The notes below the pieces were generated by a model. The model ran no database searches. It was given only the letters and a program-made list of their open reading frames with translations, and had not been told where the DNA came from. DNA of 64,000 bases, taken from the NCBI RefSeq assembly GCF_001717955.1, contig NZ_CP014168.1:372001-436000 (forward strand), given 5' to 3'. Origin of the DNA: Sphingomonas panacis. GTDB lineage: Bacteria; Pseudomonadota; Alphaproteobacteria; Sphingomonadales; Sphingomonadaceae. Below are positions 53,142 through 61,804 of this stretch, piece after piece. Made by a program: the position numbers and the translations under genes. How positions within the stretch are numbered: position 1 is the first letter of the stretch; the number at the start of each line of letters is the position of its first letter.

Positions 53142-53975
53142 CTATTGGCGAAACGCACGATCCCGCGCCGCCCGGTCCTGCCATTCGATCACCTTCAGGT
53201 AATTGCGCAGGCGGTTGTGCTCGACCGCGGCAAGCAGCGCGTTATCGTGGAACGGCGCCACGATCGCGGCGACATCGGCGCTCCACGCCGCATCGACATC
53301 GAACACCACGCCCAACCCGAACACCGCAGGGATATGCGCGAAAGCGAGCGTGCGCCCCGCGCTTCCCACATGCGCGATGTAATCCTCGACCGCGGTCAGC
53401 ACGCCGTTGCGCGGCCCGCCCGACCGGTTTGCCATCGCCCAGTGCCGGTCGCCGCGAAAGCCCTGGCCGGGAACGAGCTCGACCCGATCGAGCATCGCGC
53501 CCGCGCCGAATTCATGCGGGTGGCGAAACGCGGCGGGAATGCGATCGGGCGCATAATACATGTCGCGCCGCCCGGTCGGCCAGCTAACGTCGTGCAGGAA
53601 CGCGAGCAGCGGCTTGCCGTCGCGCGTGCAGGCCGCATCGATCGCAAGAAGCTCGTGGAAGACCGTGTAATAATTATGGTCGCCGTCGATGATCCACGCA
53701 TCGACATCGCGCACATCGTCGATCACGTCGAGGCTGGGCGCGGCGATGTGCGTCACGACCGGCGTGGCGGCGGCCCATGCGGTGAAAGCGGGCTGCGGCG
53801 CTGGGTCTATGCTGGTGAGATGGCCCTCGACCGCGCGCGCATAATCGGCGAGCAGATGCGACATCCCGCCATGCTCGGCACCGATCTCGACGATATGGCG
53901 CGCACGGGCGCGTTCGAGACTGGCGAAGATCAGGTCGGAGAATTCCGCCATCGAATGGATCAGCAAGTCGGTCAT
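53142..53975 (-). CDS. Class I SAM-dependent methyltransferase-like protein
   Basis: 277 residues. HIVEIGAEHGGMSHLLADYA is a Rossmann-type motif I, followed by LTSIDPAP and AWIIDGDHNYYTVFHEL, as in the Methyltransf_24 / cephalosporin-hydroxylase-like group; FLHDVSWPTGRRDMYYAP follows. ATG 53975 overlaps the stop of the HAD gene as ATGA. In this flagellar context it may modify a sugar or protein such as flagellin; no direct evidence. Confidence 0.78.
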   Translation of the reverse strand: MTDLLIHSMAEFSDLIFASLERARARHIVEIGAEHGGMSHLLADYARAVEGHLTSIDPAPQPAFTAWAAATPVVTHIAAPSLDVIDDVRDVDAWIIDGDHNYYTVFHELLAIDAACTRDGKPLLAFLHDVSWPTGRRDMYYAPDRIPAAFRHPHEFGAGAMLDRVELVPGQGFRGDRHWAMANRSGGPRNGVLTAVEDYIAHVGSAGRTLAFAHIPAVFGLGVVFDVDAAWSADVAAIVAPFHDNALLAAVEHNRLRNYLKVIEWQDRAARDRAFRQ

Positions 53976-56371
53976 CGTACCTGCTCGGCGGACTGCGCAG
54001 GCCGCACCGGGGCGTCCGCGCGCGCCGCGATCGGCCGGAACACGACCGCGAGCATCATCGCGCGCGCGTCGCGCCGGGGCGGCGGCGGGATCATCATGAA
54101 GGCGCCCGCGTCCTCGCAGCGATACAGATGCGCCGCGGTCTGCTCCATGCCCTCAAGCGTCGGCACCCCCGCGACCTCTTCGAGTCCGGCGCGTTGCTGG
54201 TCGCTGAGGAAACGGTCGACCGGCATGAAGACCGCGCTTTCGACCTGAAGCCATTCATACAGCCGCCCGAATTGCAGCCCGATCGAGAACCGGCAATCGT
54301 CGATCGGAATCGGCGCGATGTAATAGCCATCGTGCGTCGGCGTCGCGGTGACCGTCCCGGTTTCGACGGTGCGGCCATCGGCTATCAGCACGGGAAGCGT
54401 GATCGTGCGATCGATGAAATCGGCATATTTCAGCGCCAGCCCGAAGCGCTTGTGCGCGAGCAATGTCAGCTTGACCGCAAGCCCCTCGCCATTCAGTTCC
54501 GCGGGCAGGTACATCCGCTCCTCGCCGCGCATGTAGAACAGGCCGCGCCGGCGCAAGCCACGCTGCGCCACCGCGGAGTCGAACAGCGGTACGGTGTCGC
54601 CGACGCCGAGGTTCACGTCGTGCTGGAAGTTGTCGAGCACGGCGAGTTCCTCGGGCATCGGCAGGAACATCAATCGCGCCAGCGTCGCGACCGCCGCGCT
54701 GCGGCGCGCGTCAGGATCGGCCGGCGGCGCCGATCGGACGATCGGACGATCGGCGACCTGCGCGAAATGGACCGCGCCGCGCTGGATCGCGTCGCGCACC
54801 GCGCTCTGCCCGCCCTTGATCGCATTGACCGCGCGCACCGGCACGCCATCGGCGGTGTAATCCACGACCGAGCCTTGCGCCGCCGTACACACCTGTTCGA
54901 GCACCGCGACATTGCCGCACATCGCGTCGAGCGTGTTGGCGTCGTAATTGTCGGCGCCGATGAAGCCGGCCTTGTCGAACCCCGAAATATCCTGCTCGCG
55001 CAGCAACAGATAGCGGCCCGCAACCGTGACCGACAACGCGCGGCGCAACAGCGGATCGATCTGGTTCTGCACCGATCCGTTATAGCCAAGGTCAACCAGC
55101 ATCAGCGTATCGCCCGGCGCGGGCGCGATCGTGGTGCGCAGATAGCCGATCAGGCGTTCGGCACAGGCGCGCGACCGCGCCAGTACCCGCGTCATGCGCG
55201 GCCCGGCGCGGATCGTCCGCACGAGTGCGGCATGGCTATTCCGCTCGGGCAGCGCACGCAGCATCACCGCGATCTCCTGCGGCTCGAACAGCAATTGCGC
55301 GAGAATCACCCGGGCGGGCGTGGTGGTCTCGGCATCGAGGTAGCGCAGCACGTCCGCTTCGGTCGCGAACGACGCGGCGGTGGCGGTGAAGCGGCTGATC
55401 TCGATCGCATGGGTCGTCGCGTTCGGCTCGATCGCGTCGAAGACGAGACGCGGAAGATAGCCGTCGCGCATGAGGAACAGGGTATGGACCTGGCCAGCGC
55501 TCGCCGTTCGCAATGCGTCCGCCTCGCGCGCGAGCCAGCGGGCGAAGCCATGCAGCACCGGGCCGATCGCGGTGAAGCCGAGCCGTTCGGCGGCGTCGTC
55601 GATCCCCGGCTCGGCGATCGACAACGCGGCGCGATGCGGCTGGCTGTTGCGGTTGCTTGCGGCACCGGCATGAATCATCGCGCTGGTCGCCGCCTCGAGC
55701 CGCAGCCGCTGCTCGGTGGTCGCGGTGAACTGCTTGAGATGCAGCGCGCGCACCCCCGCCGCGCGGCCGGCGACCAGATCGGCCGCGCGGTTGTCGCCGA
55801 TGTGGAGCACCGTGTCCGCGCGCACACCGAGCTCCTTGATGACGTCGCCGATCAGCCCCTCGCCTTTCGACAGCCCGTATTCGGACGAACAGAAAATCCG
55901 GTCGATCAACGCGCGCACGTCGGCGCCAGCGCTGTCGGAGATCAACGCGCCGAGCTGTGCCGCATCGAGATAGGTGTCGCTGATCACGATGATGCCGAGC
56001 CCGCGTGCGCGCGCCGCGCGCATCAGCTCGACCGTCGGCAGGAACGCGAAGCAATGCGCCGCCTCGGCGGCAAGCTCGGCCGCGACCATCGCCGCGCGCT
56101 CGGCCGGCGTCGCATTGGGCAGAAGCTGTGCGTAGATCTCGGCGATGCCGACCTCGTTTCGTCGCGCGCGCACCGCCGCGGCGGTGCGCGCGCGCTGCTC
56201 GGCCCAGATGCGCTGCTGGAGCACCGGGCTGCCGAGCGCGCGAAACACGTCGCTCGGCGCATGGGTATCGCGCCACAACAACGTGTCGAAACAATCGAGC
56301 GACAGGATCGTGATACCGGGCTGGCCGTCCAGCGCGGTCGGCAGCGCATCGGCCAGAATGGTGTCGTTCAT
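53972..56371 (-). CDS. Large HAD-superfamily protein of the flagellar locus
   Basis: 799 residues. The N-terminal ~220 residues are a HAD phosphatase domain: motif I SLDCFDTLLW (Asp26, Asp29), motif II IVISDTYLD, Lys in GLSKGEGLI and motif IV HIGDNRAAD. The remaining ~580 residues hold LFLMRDGYLPRLVF and LVDLGYNGSVQNQI, features I associate with a group of large HAD-like proteins in polysaccharide or flagellar glycosylation loci. Start ATG 56371. Co-translated with the methyltransferase-like gene; divergent from flaF. Function not established; sugar-phosphate dephosphorylation is a reasonable guess. Confidence 0.8.
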   Translation of the reverse strand: MNDTILADALPTALDGQPGITILSLDCFDTLLWRDTHAPSDVFRALGSPVLQQRIWAEQRARTAAAVRARRNEVGIAEIYAQLLPNATPAERAAMVAAELAAEAAHCFAFLPTVELMRAARARGLGIIVISDTYLDAAQLGALISDSAGADVRALIDRIFCSSEYGLSKGEGLIGDVIKELGVRADTVLHIGDNRAADLVAGRAAGVRALHLKQFTATTEQRLRLEAATSAMIHAGAASNRNSQPHRAALSIAEPGIDDAAERLGFTAIGPVLHGFARWLAREADALRTASAGQVHTLFLMRDGYLPRLVFDAIEPNATTHAIEISRFTATAASFATEADVLRYLDAETTTPARVILAQLLFEPQEIAVMLRALPERNSHAALVRTIRAGPRMTRVLARSRACAERLIGYLRTTIAPAPGDTLMLVDLGYNGSVQNQIDPLLRRALSVTVAGRYLLLREQDISGFDKAGFIGADNYDANTLDAMCGNVAVLEQVCTAAQGSVVDYTADGVPVRAVNAIKGGQSAVRDAIQRGAVHFAQVADRPIVRSAPPADPDARRSAAVATLARLMFLPMPEELAVLDNFQHDVNLGVGDTVPLFDSAVAQRGLRRRGLFYMRGEERMYLPAELNGEGLAVKLTLLAHKRFGLALKYADFIDRTITLPVLIADGRTVETGTVTATPTHDGYYIAPIPIDDCRFSIGLQFGRLYEWLQVESAVFMPVDRFLSDQQRAGLEEVAGVPTLEGMEQTAAHLYRCEDAGAFMMIPPPPRRDARAMMLAVVFRPIAARADAPVRPAQSAEQVR

Positions 56372-56499
56372 GCGCGGTCGTCCCCAAATGCAGCGCCCGC
56401 AAGCGACGGGCCTTTCATTATAGGATGAGGCGCGACGATCGGTTGGCGCTGCTCGCACGCGAAACCGTCTAAAATGGAAAATCAGCCAAAGGAAACCGC

Positions 56500-56859
56500 A
56501 TGTCGCTCGCAGCCTATCAGCGCACCCGCAACATCATCGAAACTCCGCGCCAGACCGAACGCCGCCTGATGTGCGAAGTCACCGGCGAGATGATTCACGC
56601 GCGCGACGCCGGCCACGTCCGCGCCGCGCTGATGCCGGCACTGCATCGCAACCGCGAGGTGTGGAGCACCTTTTCGGCGGTCTGCGGCACCGCCGGCAAC
56701 CAGCTCCCGGCGGATGCCCGGGCCGGGATCATCTCGCTCGCCTTGTGGGTCGATCAGTTCACCAGCGACGTCGTCGCCGGGCGGGAATCGATCGACGATC
56801 TCATCGCGGTCAACCGCGACATCATCGACGGCCTCTCGGGAACCGGCCTGCCCGGTTGA
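56500..56859 (+). CDS. flaF: Flagellar biosynthesis regulator FlaF
   Basis: 119 residues, the usual size. FlaF of alphaproteobacteria promotes flagellin synthesis or secretion, often opposite FlbT. The start LAAYQRTRNIIETPRQTERRLM and the later LALWVDQFTSDVVAGRESIDDLI are the family blocks. ATG 56500 has AAAGGAA upstream. It is alone on the plus strand and followed by a strong terminator. FlbT is not in the window. Confidence 0.9.
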   Translation: MSLAAYQRTRNIIETPRQTERRLMCEVTGEMIHARDAGHVRAALMPALHRNREVWSTFSAVCGTAGNQLPADARAGIISLALWVDQFTSDVVAGRESIDDLIAVNRDIIDGLSGTGLPG

Positions 56860-56884
56860 GGCCGTCCCCGCCCGCGTCTCGCCA

Positions 56885-56930
56885 AAACAAAACCGCCGCG
56901 GCACTCGCACGTGCCGCGGCGGTTTTGTTT
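56885..56930. terminator. Strong bidirectional terminator after flaF
   Basis: Perfect 20-bp stem (56885-56904 with 56911-56930), 6-nt loop TCGCAC, A-rich left end and T-rich right end. It separates flaF (+) from the convergent MCP gene (-). Confidence 0.92.
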
Positions 56931-57009
56931 GGGTCCAGGTGATGGGGGCCGGATCACAACGCTCACCGCCAACCCGCGTCGCGTGGATTGGCGGTGCGCG
57001 CCTCATCGA

Positions 57010-58575
57010 TCAGAACGCATTCCAGTCATCATGACCGCCGTCACCGCCAGCCATCGCCGGCAGCGCCTTGACCGGCGGCTGATACGTAGCCGGCGCCGTC
57101 TTCCGCGCCTTTGGCACGGCGCTGCGCGGCGGCGCGGCCAGCTCGACCGTCGGCACGGGAACGCTCTCCCCGGTGTTGAACAACGCGGCCTGTTCAGCCA
57201 GCGAGCGCACCTCGGTGGTGAGGTTGCGCGCCGCCGCAGACGTCTGTTCGACCATTGCGGCATTCTGCTGGGTTGACTGGTCCATCGCGCTGATCGCCGC
57301 GCTGATCTGCGTGATCGCCGAGGATTGCGCGCTGGCGTCGTCGGCCATCGTGCCGAGCAGCGCGTGGACTTCGCCGACGTCGCTCGAAATATTCGCGAGC
57401 GCGCCATCCACGCGTTGCACCGCATGCACCGCGGTAACGATGTCGGTCTGCGTCAGCGTCAGCTGGTCGCGCGCGCGCTTGGCCTCTTCCTCGGCGCGCA
57501 TCGCCAGCGCCGAGACGAGATCGGCGACAACCGCGAAACCGCGCCCCGCGTCGCCGGCACGTCCCGCTTCGACCGCGGCGTTCATCGCCAGCACCCGCGT
57601 TTGGAACGCGATCTTGTCGAGTCCCTCGATCACGCTGTCGATGCCCTTGGCGCTGTCGGACACGCGCCCCATCGCCTGCACCGCTTCGTCGGCGGTGGCG
57701 CGACCGCCGCCGACCGTGGTGATCGCCTGGTCGGCGCGCGCGACGGTCCTCCCGGAGGACAAAGCCGTCGCCTGCAACCGTGTATCGATCTGCACCAACG
57801 CCGCGCTGGTCTCCTCAAGGCTCGCGGCATTGCTCTCGGTGCGCCGCGCGAGATCTTCCGAGGCTTGCGCGATCTCCTGCGATCCGGTGCGGATGCCGTT
57901 CGCGCTTTGGGTCACGGCAAGGATCATGCGGCGTACCGACTGCAGCGTCTCGCTATACCCGCGCTCCAGCGCGGCGAAATTGGCAGGCAGCGCGTCGAGT
58001 TCGAAAACCAGATCGCCTTGCGAAAGCGCGTGCAACGCGGTGCCGAGGCGCGCGATCGCCTGGTCGCGTTCGATCTGGTTTTGCTCGAAATAGATGGAGA
58101 TCGACATTTCGAGATCGAGCAGCGCGGCCTTGACGACCGCGATGTTCGCTTCGCTCGCGCTGGGCGTGCGAAACAGCGCGAGCAGCCGCCGCCACGGCGA
58201 GTAGCGCTTGGCCACGCCGCGCATCAATTCTTCGAGGACCAGCGCATAGGCGCCGACATACCAGCGCGGCTCAAGCCCGATCCGGGCGTGGACGGCGCCG
58301 ATCCGGCGGACACTCGAATGGAAATCGCCGTCGAACGTGCCGCTCGCGATCCTGAGCCAATGCGCTTCCTGCGACGCCTTCGCCCGCTTCATATGCTCGT
58401 CGTCGCGGAAGAAAGCGGCGGTTTCCGGCGTCGCGCGCGCGGTGGTGTAAAAGCGATCGAGCGCGCGCCCGATCAGCGCGGCGATCGTCGGCTGGATTTC
58501 CGCCAGGGTCGTCTGGTCGCGCGCGCCGATACCCATGAACTTCAGACGTGAACGCACGTCTTCGTGGATCGCCAT
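57010..58575 (-). CDS. Globin-coupled methyl-accepting chemotaxis protein (HemAT-like)
   Basis: 521 residues, soluble. Residues ~10-170 form a sensor globin with proximal His96 in [16 protein letters not shown], so it probably binds heme and senses oxygen (aerotaxis). The rest is an MCP signalling domain ([39 protein letters not shown] hairpin tip, given here as DKIAFQT...[10 protein letters not shown]). The C-terminus is DDWNAF, resembling the xWxxF tether that docks CheR/CheB. The signalling domain is nearly identical to that of the next MCP gene. ATG 58575. Confidence 0.92.
   Translation of the reverse strand: MAIHEDVRSRLKFMGIGARDQTTLAEIQPTIAALIGRALDRFYTTARATPETAAFFRDDEHMKRAKASQEAHWLRIASGTFDGDFHSSVRRIGAVHARIGLEPRWYVGAYALVLEELMRGVAKRYSPWRRLLALFRTPSASEANIAVVKAALLDLEMSISIYFEQNQIERDQAIARLGTALHALSQGDLVFELDALPANFAALERGYSETLQSVRRMILAVTQSANGIRTGSQEIAQASEDLARRTESNAASLEETSAALVQIDTRLQATALSSGRTVARADQAITTVGGGRATADEAVQAMGRVSDSAKGIDSVIEGLDKIAFQTRVLAMNAAVEAGRAGDAGRGFAVVADLVSALAMRAEEEAKRARDQLTLTQTDIVTAVHAVQRVDGALANISSDVGEVHALLGTMADDASAQSSAITQISAAISAMDQSTQQNAAMVEQTSAAARNLTTEVRSLAEQAALFNTGESVPVPTVELAAPPRSAVPKARKTAPATYQPPVKALPAMAGGDGGHDDWNAF
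57174..57910. repeat. Duplicated MCP signalling-domain DNA, copy 1
   Basis: This part of the globin-coupled MCP gene is repeated in direct orientation at about 58797-59530 in the adjacent MCP gene. A run of about 100 nt (57292-57393 and 58913-59014) is identical. Outer limits are approximate. It indicates a recent duplication or gene conversion. Confidence 0.8.
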
Positions 58576-58633
58576 TCTCTATTCCTCTATGCTTGTACGC
58601 GGTTACAATTACGCTTTGGGAGCGCAGGGCGCG

Positions 58634-60517
58634 TCAGAACGCATTCCAGTCATCCGAAGCGCCGTTGCTGGCCATCGCCATTACCGGCGGCGTGTTGCGC
58701 GGCACGGCGGGGGCTGCGGCCTTCTGCTTGCCCCTTGCATGGGCTGACAGGGCGGGCGCGGACGACGCGCGGCGCACGGGACCGGCATCTTCGGTCTTGA
58801 ACATCGCGGTCTGCTCAGCAAGCGAGGTCACCTCGGCGGTAAGGTTACGCGCCGCCGCCGATGTCTCTTCGACCATCGCGGCATTCTGCTGGGTCGACTG
58901 GTCCATCGCGCCGATCGCCGCGCTGATCTGCGTGATCGCCGAGGATTGCGCGCTGGCGTCGTCGGCCATCGTGCCGAGCAGCGCGTGGACTTCGCCGACG
59001 TCGCTCGAAATATTGACGAGCGCGCCATCCACCCGTTGCACCGCGTCCACGGCGGTGACGATGTCGGTCTGCGTCACCGTCAACTGGTCGCGCGCGCGCT
59101 TGGCCTCTTCCTCGGCGCGCATCGCCAGTGCCGAGACGAGATCGGCGACAACCGCGAAGCCACGCCCCGCATCGCCGGCACGACCGGCTTCGACCGCGGC
59201 GTTCATCGCCAGCACCCGCGTCTGGAAGGCGATCTTGTCGAGACCTTCGATCACGCTGTCGATGCCCTTGGCGCTGTCCGAGACGCGCCCCATCGCCGCG
59301 ACCGCTTCCTCGGCGGTGGCACGACCGCCGCCGACCGTCGCGATCGCCTGGTCGGCGCGGACCACCGTCTGCCCGGAGGACAAAGCGGTCGCCTTCAGGC
59401 GCGTATCGATCTGCACCAGCGCGGCGCTGGTTTCCTCAAGGCTCGCGGCATTGCTCTCGGTGCGACGCGCAAGGTCTTCGGATGCCTGCGCGATTTCTTG
59501 CGAACCGGTGCGGATGCCGTCGGCGCTGGTGGTGACGCCGCTGATCAACGCGCGCAATTTGGTCAGCGCCGTGTTGAAGTTGCTCTTGAGCTCTTCGAAC
59601 TGACGAGGGAATGCGCGCTCGATCTCGGCGGTCAGGTCGCCGTCGGACAGGCTCGCGAGGCTGGCCGATACGATTTCGACCACCTCCTGCTGCTGTGAAT
59701 CGCTTTCGAGCTTGGCGGCGGCGGCGGCCTCCTGCGCGATCGCCGCGTCACGAAACACCAATACCGTCTGCGCCATCGCGCCAACCTCGTCGCCACGGCT
59801 GACACCGGGCACCTCGACGCGATTCTCACCCGAGGCCAGTCGCGCCATCGTTGCGCGCAGCGTGTTGAGCGGGGCGATGATGCCAACCCGCGCGACCAGA
59901 AAACTGATCGCCATGCCGAAGACAGCACCGGCGATGCTTGCGACCAGCAAGGTCCACGAGGTGGTTACCGAATCTGCGCTCAGTGTATCGCTCGTGGCTC
60001 CAGAGCTGGCGATTTTGCCTTCGTTGAAGGCCGTCAGATCTTTCGAAAAATCCGCCGCAACCGCATCCGCCATTACGAGAACCCTCCGCGCCTCGTCATT
60101 GCGATTTGCAAGGCCGTATTTCGCGGCCTCCTGGGTCAGGGCGTGCAACGCTTTCAACGCATTGCGGAACCTCGCGATCTGCGGGGCCCACTCCGGAACG
60201 AGCTTTTCAGTGAAAGACAAACGCACCAGCGCACTGTCATAGGCTTCCTGTTCCGCCAGCGCAGCCGCCTTGGCCTGGCGGCTTTGGCCATCATAGGCCA
60301 TCGTCTGATAGGCCGAACCGTCCATCACCGCGATGCGGCGATTGACCTGAGTCAGCTTGACCAGACCCGTGAGATTATTCACCAGGGCGGAATAGGTGGC
60401 ATCGCTCTTGCGTAACCTGTCCGAGCCGACCCAGGCGACGGCGATCGTGAGCGCCCCCAGCATCGCTAACAGGCTGACTATCTTCGTGGCGATCTTGGTG
60501 CTTTCGAAAATGCGCAT
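58634..60517 (-). CDS. Membrane methyl-accepting chemotaxis protein
   Basis: 627 residues. TM1 near residues 8-30 ([19 protein letters not shown]), a ~160-residue helical periplasmic sensor domain, TM2 ([22 protein letters not shown]), HAMP-like region [20 protein letters not shown], and an MCP signalling domain almost the same as in the neighbouring globin-coupled MCP. It also ends in DDWNAF. ATG 60517 has GGAG 5 nt upstream; an in-frame upstream codon is less likely. The sensor domain looks like a four-helix-bundle type; ligand unknown. Confidence 0.93.
   Translation of the reverse strand: MRIFESTKIATKIVSLLAMLGALTIAVAWVGSDRLRKSDATYSALVNNLTGLVKLTQVNRRIAVMDGSAYQTMAYDGQSRQAKAAALAEQEAYDSALVRLSFTEKLVPEWAPQIARFRNALKALHALTQEAAKYGLANRNDEARRVLVMADAVAADFSKDLTAFNEGKIASSGATSDTLSADSVTTSWTLLVASIAGAVFGMAISFLVARVGIIAPLNTLRATMARLASGENRVEVPGVSRGDEVGAMAQTVLVFRDAAIAQEAAAAAKLESDSQQQEVVEIVSASLASLSDGDLTAEIERAFPRQFEELKSNFNTALTKLRALISGVTTSADGIRTGSQEIAQASEDLARRTESNAASLEETSAALVQIDTRLKATALSSGQTVVRADQAIATVGGGRATAEEAVAAMGRVSDSAKGIDSVIEGLDKIAFQTRVLAMNAAVEAGRAGDAGRGFAVVADLVSALAMRAEEEAKRARDQLTVTQTDIVTAVDAVQRVDGALVNISSDVGEVHALLGTMADDASAQSSAITQISAAIGAMDQSTQQNAAMVEETSAAARNLTAEVTSLAEQTAMFKTEDAGPVRRASSAPALSAHARGKQKAAAPAVPRNTPPVMAMASNGASDDWNAF
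58797..59530. repeat. Duplicated MCP signalling-domain DNA, copy 2
   Basis: Second copy of the direct repeat, in the membrane MCP gene. The sensor-coding regions on either side are unrelated, so only the signalling half is shared. Confidence 0.8.
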
Positions 60518-60816
60518 GGTGGCTCCAGATGTACGACGCACGCCCGGATTCAGGGCGCGTGCATATCGTCATTGTAGAGCGTGGTTCACCTATGCGTTCG
60601 GAATGCCCCGATTTTTCGTGCGCGGCGGCCTTGGTCGTCGGCGGCATCTGAAGGTGTTCGACGCTTCATGGCCGGGCGGCGCAACCGGCTCGCGCCAGCC
60701 ACCGCTTCGGCGCCGCAGGCGCTGTCCATAGGTAAAACTCCGTAGGCCACCTTTTCGGCGTCGCTCGATATAAGGATGCCATATGGAGTTATGGCCGCTC
60801 TCAAGGATTTTCTTCG
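60518..60816. other. 299-nt divergent intergenic region
   Basis: Between the membrane MCP (-) and the pseudo-receiver (+). It has a bulged hairpin GCACGCCC/GGGCGCGTGC at about 60538-60562, 20 nt before the MCP start. A short minus-strand open frame exists in 60586-60804 but has no family features. Probably promoters for both genes. Confidence 0.4.
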
Positions 60817-61200
60817 ATGAGTGGGACCAACTCACACCTTATCCTCGCAATCAGGGACCCGGGCCTGCGCAGCTTGCTCGCGGCGCGGCTTGGCATGGCG
60901 GGGGAAATGCCGATCTCGACGGTCGATCACCTCGATCCCACGCTGGGCGAAGCGATCCGCGCGACGGCGCTGTTGATCATCGAGGAGTCGATGATCGAAG
61001 CGCCGCTGGCGGAATGGGTCGAGACGCTGCGCAACCAATGCTGGGCGGGGCGGATCATCATCATCTCCAACGCGGTGCTGGGTCTGGCGGAGACGGATGA
61101 TACGGTGATGGTCGCTCCCCGCGATGCGGGTACGGCGATTCCGGCGCTGGTCCAGCTCTGGCAGGCCGAGCGTGGCAAGCGCCTCAGTTCATCGGAATAA
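60817..61200 (+). CDS. Small receiver-like protein lacking the phospho-acceptor Asp
   Basis: 127 residues. The pattern of strands (HLILAIRDP, ATALLIIEES, GRIIIISNAVL, TVMVAPRDAG) and the closing helix fits a CheY-like fold, but the phospho-acceptor position reads Glu (LIIEES), the acidic pair after strand 1 is incomplete and the conserved Lys is missing. Thus it may be a pseudo-receiver acting by protein contact; the fold call is an inference. AAGGAT lies about 9 nt before ATG 60817. Its last 17 nt overlap the convergent fixJ-like gene. Confidence 0.62.
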   Translation: MSGTNSHLILAIRDPGLRSLLAARLGMAGEMPISTVDHLDPTLGEAIRATALLIIEESMIEAPLAEWVETLRNQCWAGRIIIISNAVLGLAETDDTVMVAPRDAGTAIPALVQLWQAERGKRLSSSE

Positions 61201-61804
61201 GCCCCGCGGCAAATGCGATGCGCAACGCTTCGGACAGGCTGCGCACGTTCAGTTTGGCCATCAGGTTGGCGCGATAGATCTCGACCGTCCTGGGGCTCAG
61301 ATTGAGATCATAGGCGATCACCTTGTTCGCCCGCCCGTCGATAAGGCCGGTGAGGACATCCCGTTCGCGCGCCGACAGACTCGCGATCGCGCTGCGCGCA
61401 TGTTCCGCGAACGAGATCGCCAATTGATCCCGCTCGATCTGCGAGAAGGCCTTGTTGACCACATCGAGCAGCACAGCCGGGTCGCACGGCTTTTCGAGGA
61501 AATCCAGCGCGCCCAGCTTCCAGGCTTGCACCGCGATCGACGTGGCGCCCTGGCCCGTCAGGATGATCGCACCGAATTTGGGAGCAAGGCTGCCGATCTC
61601 GCGCAGGACGCTGAGCCCGTTCCGGCCAGGCATATCATAGTCGAGCAGGATACAGCCCGGCTCGAGCGTTGCGATCTCGGCGAGGAAATCGTCGCCGGAC
61701 CGATAGCCGAACACCATCAGATTGGGCTGTGTCGACAACAGGCTTTGCAGCGCGGTGCGAACGGGCAGGTCGTCATCAACGACATAAACGCTGCGCGTGG
61801 TCAT
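61184..61804 (-). CDS. FixJ-like response regulator (receiver + LuxR HTH)
   Basis: 206 residues, the FixJ/TtrR length. Receiver with acidic VVDDD, phospho-acceptor Asp55 (CILLDYDMPG), Thr in LTGQG and Lys105 (LEKPCD), then a LuxR-type HTH (LSARERDVLTGLIDGRANKVIAYDLNLSPRTVEIYRANLMAKL). ATG 61804 overlaps the kinase stop as ATGA. Partner of the histidine kinase upstream; controls unknown genes, possibly oxygen or redox linked as in FixLJ. Confidence 0.93.
   Translation of the reverse strand: MTTRSVYVVDDDLPVRTALQSLLSTQPNLMVFGYRSGDDFLAEIATLEPGCILLDYDMPGRNGLSVLREIGSLAPKFGAIILTGQGATSIAVQAWKLGALDFLEKPCDPAVLLDVVNKAFSQIERDQLAISFAEHARSAIASLSARERDVLTGLIDGRANKVIAYDLNLSPRTVEIYRANLMAKLNVRSLSEALRIAFAAGLIPMN

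Noticed and set aside
54128..56428. A 766-codon plus-strand frame opposite the HAD gene, and a similar one at 61669-63816 opposite the kinase
   Set aside because: Same compositional shadow effect; no motifs, no ribosome-binding site, and the minus-strand genes have clear domains.
60586..60835. Short minus-strand frames and a possible structured RNA in the gap before the membrane MCP gene
   Set aside because: No match to a riboswitch consensus I know, and no conserved protein features; only a bulged hairpin near 60538-60562 is supported.
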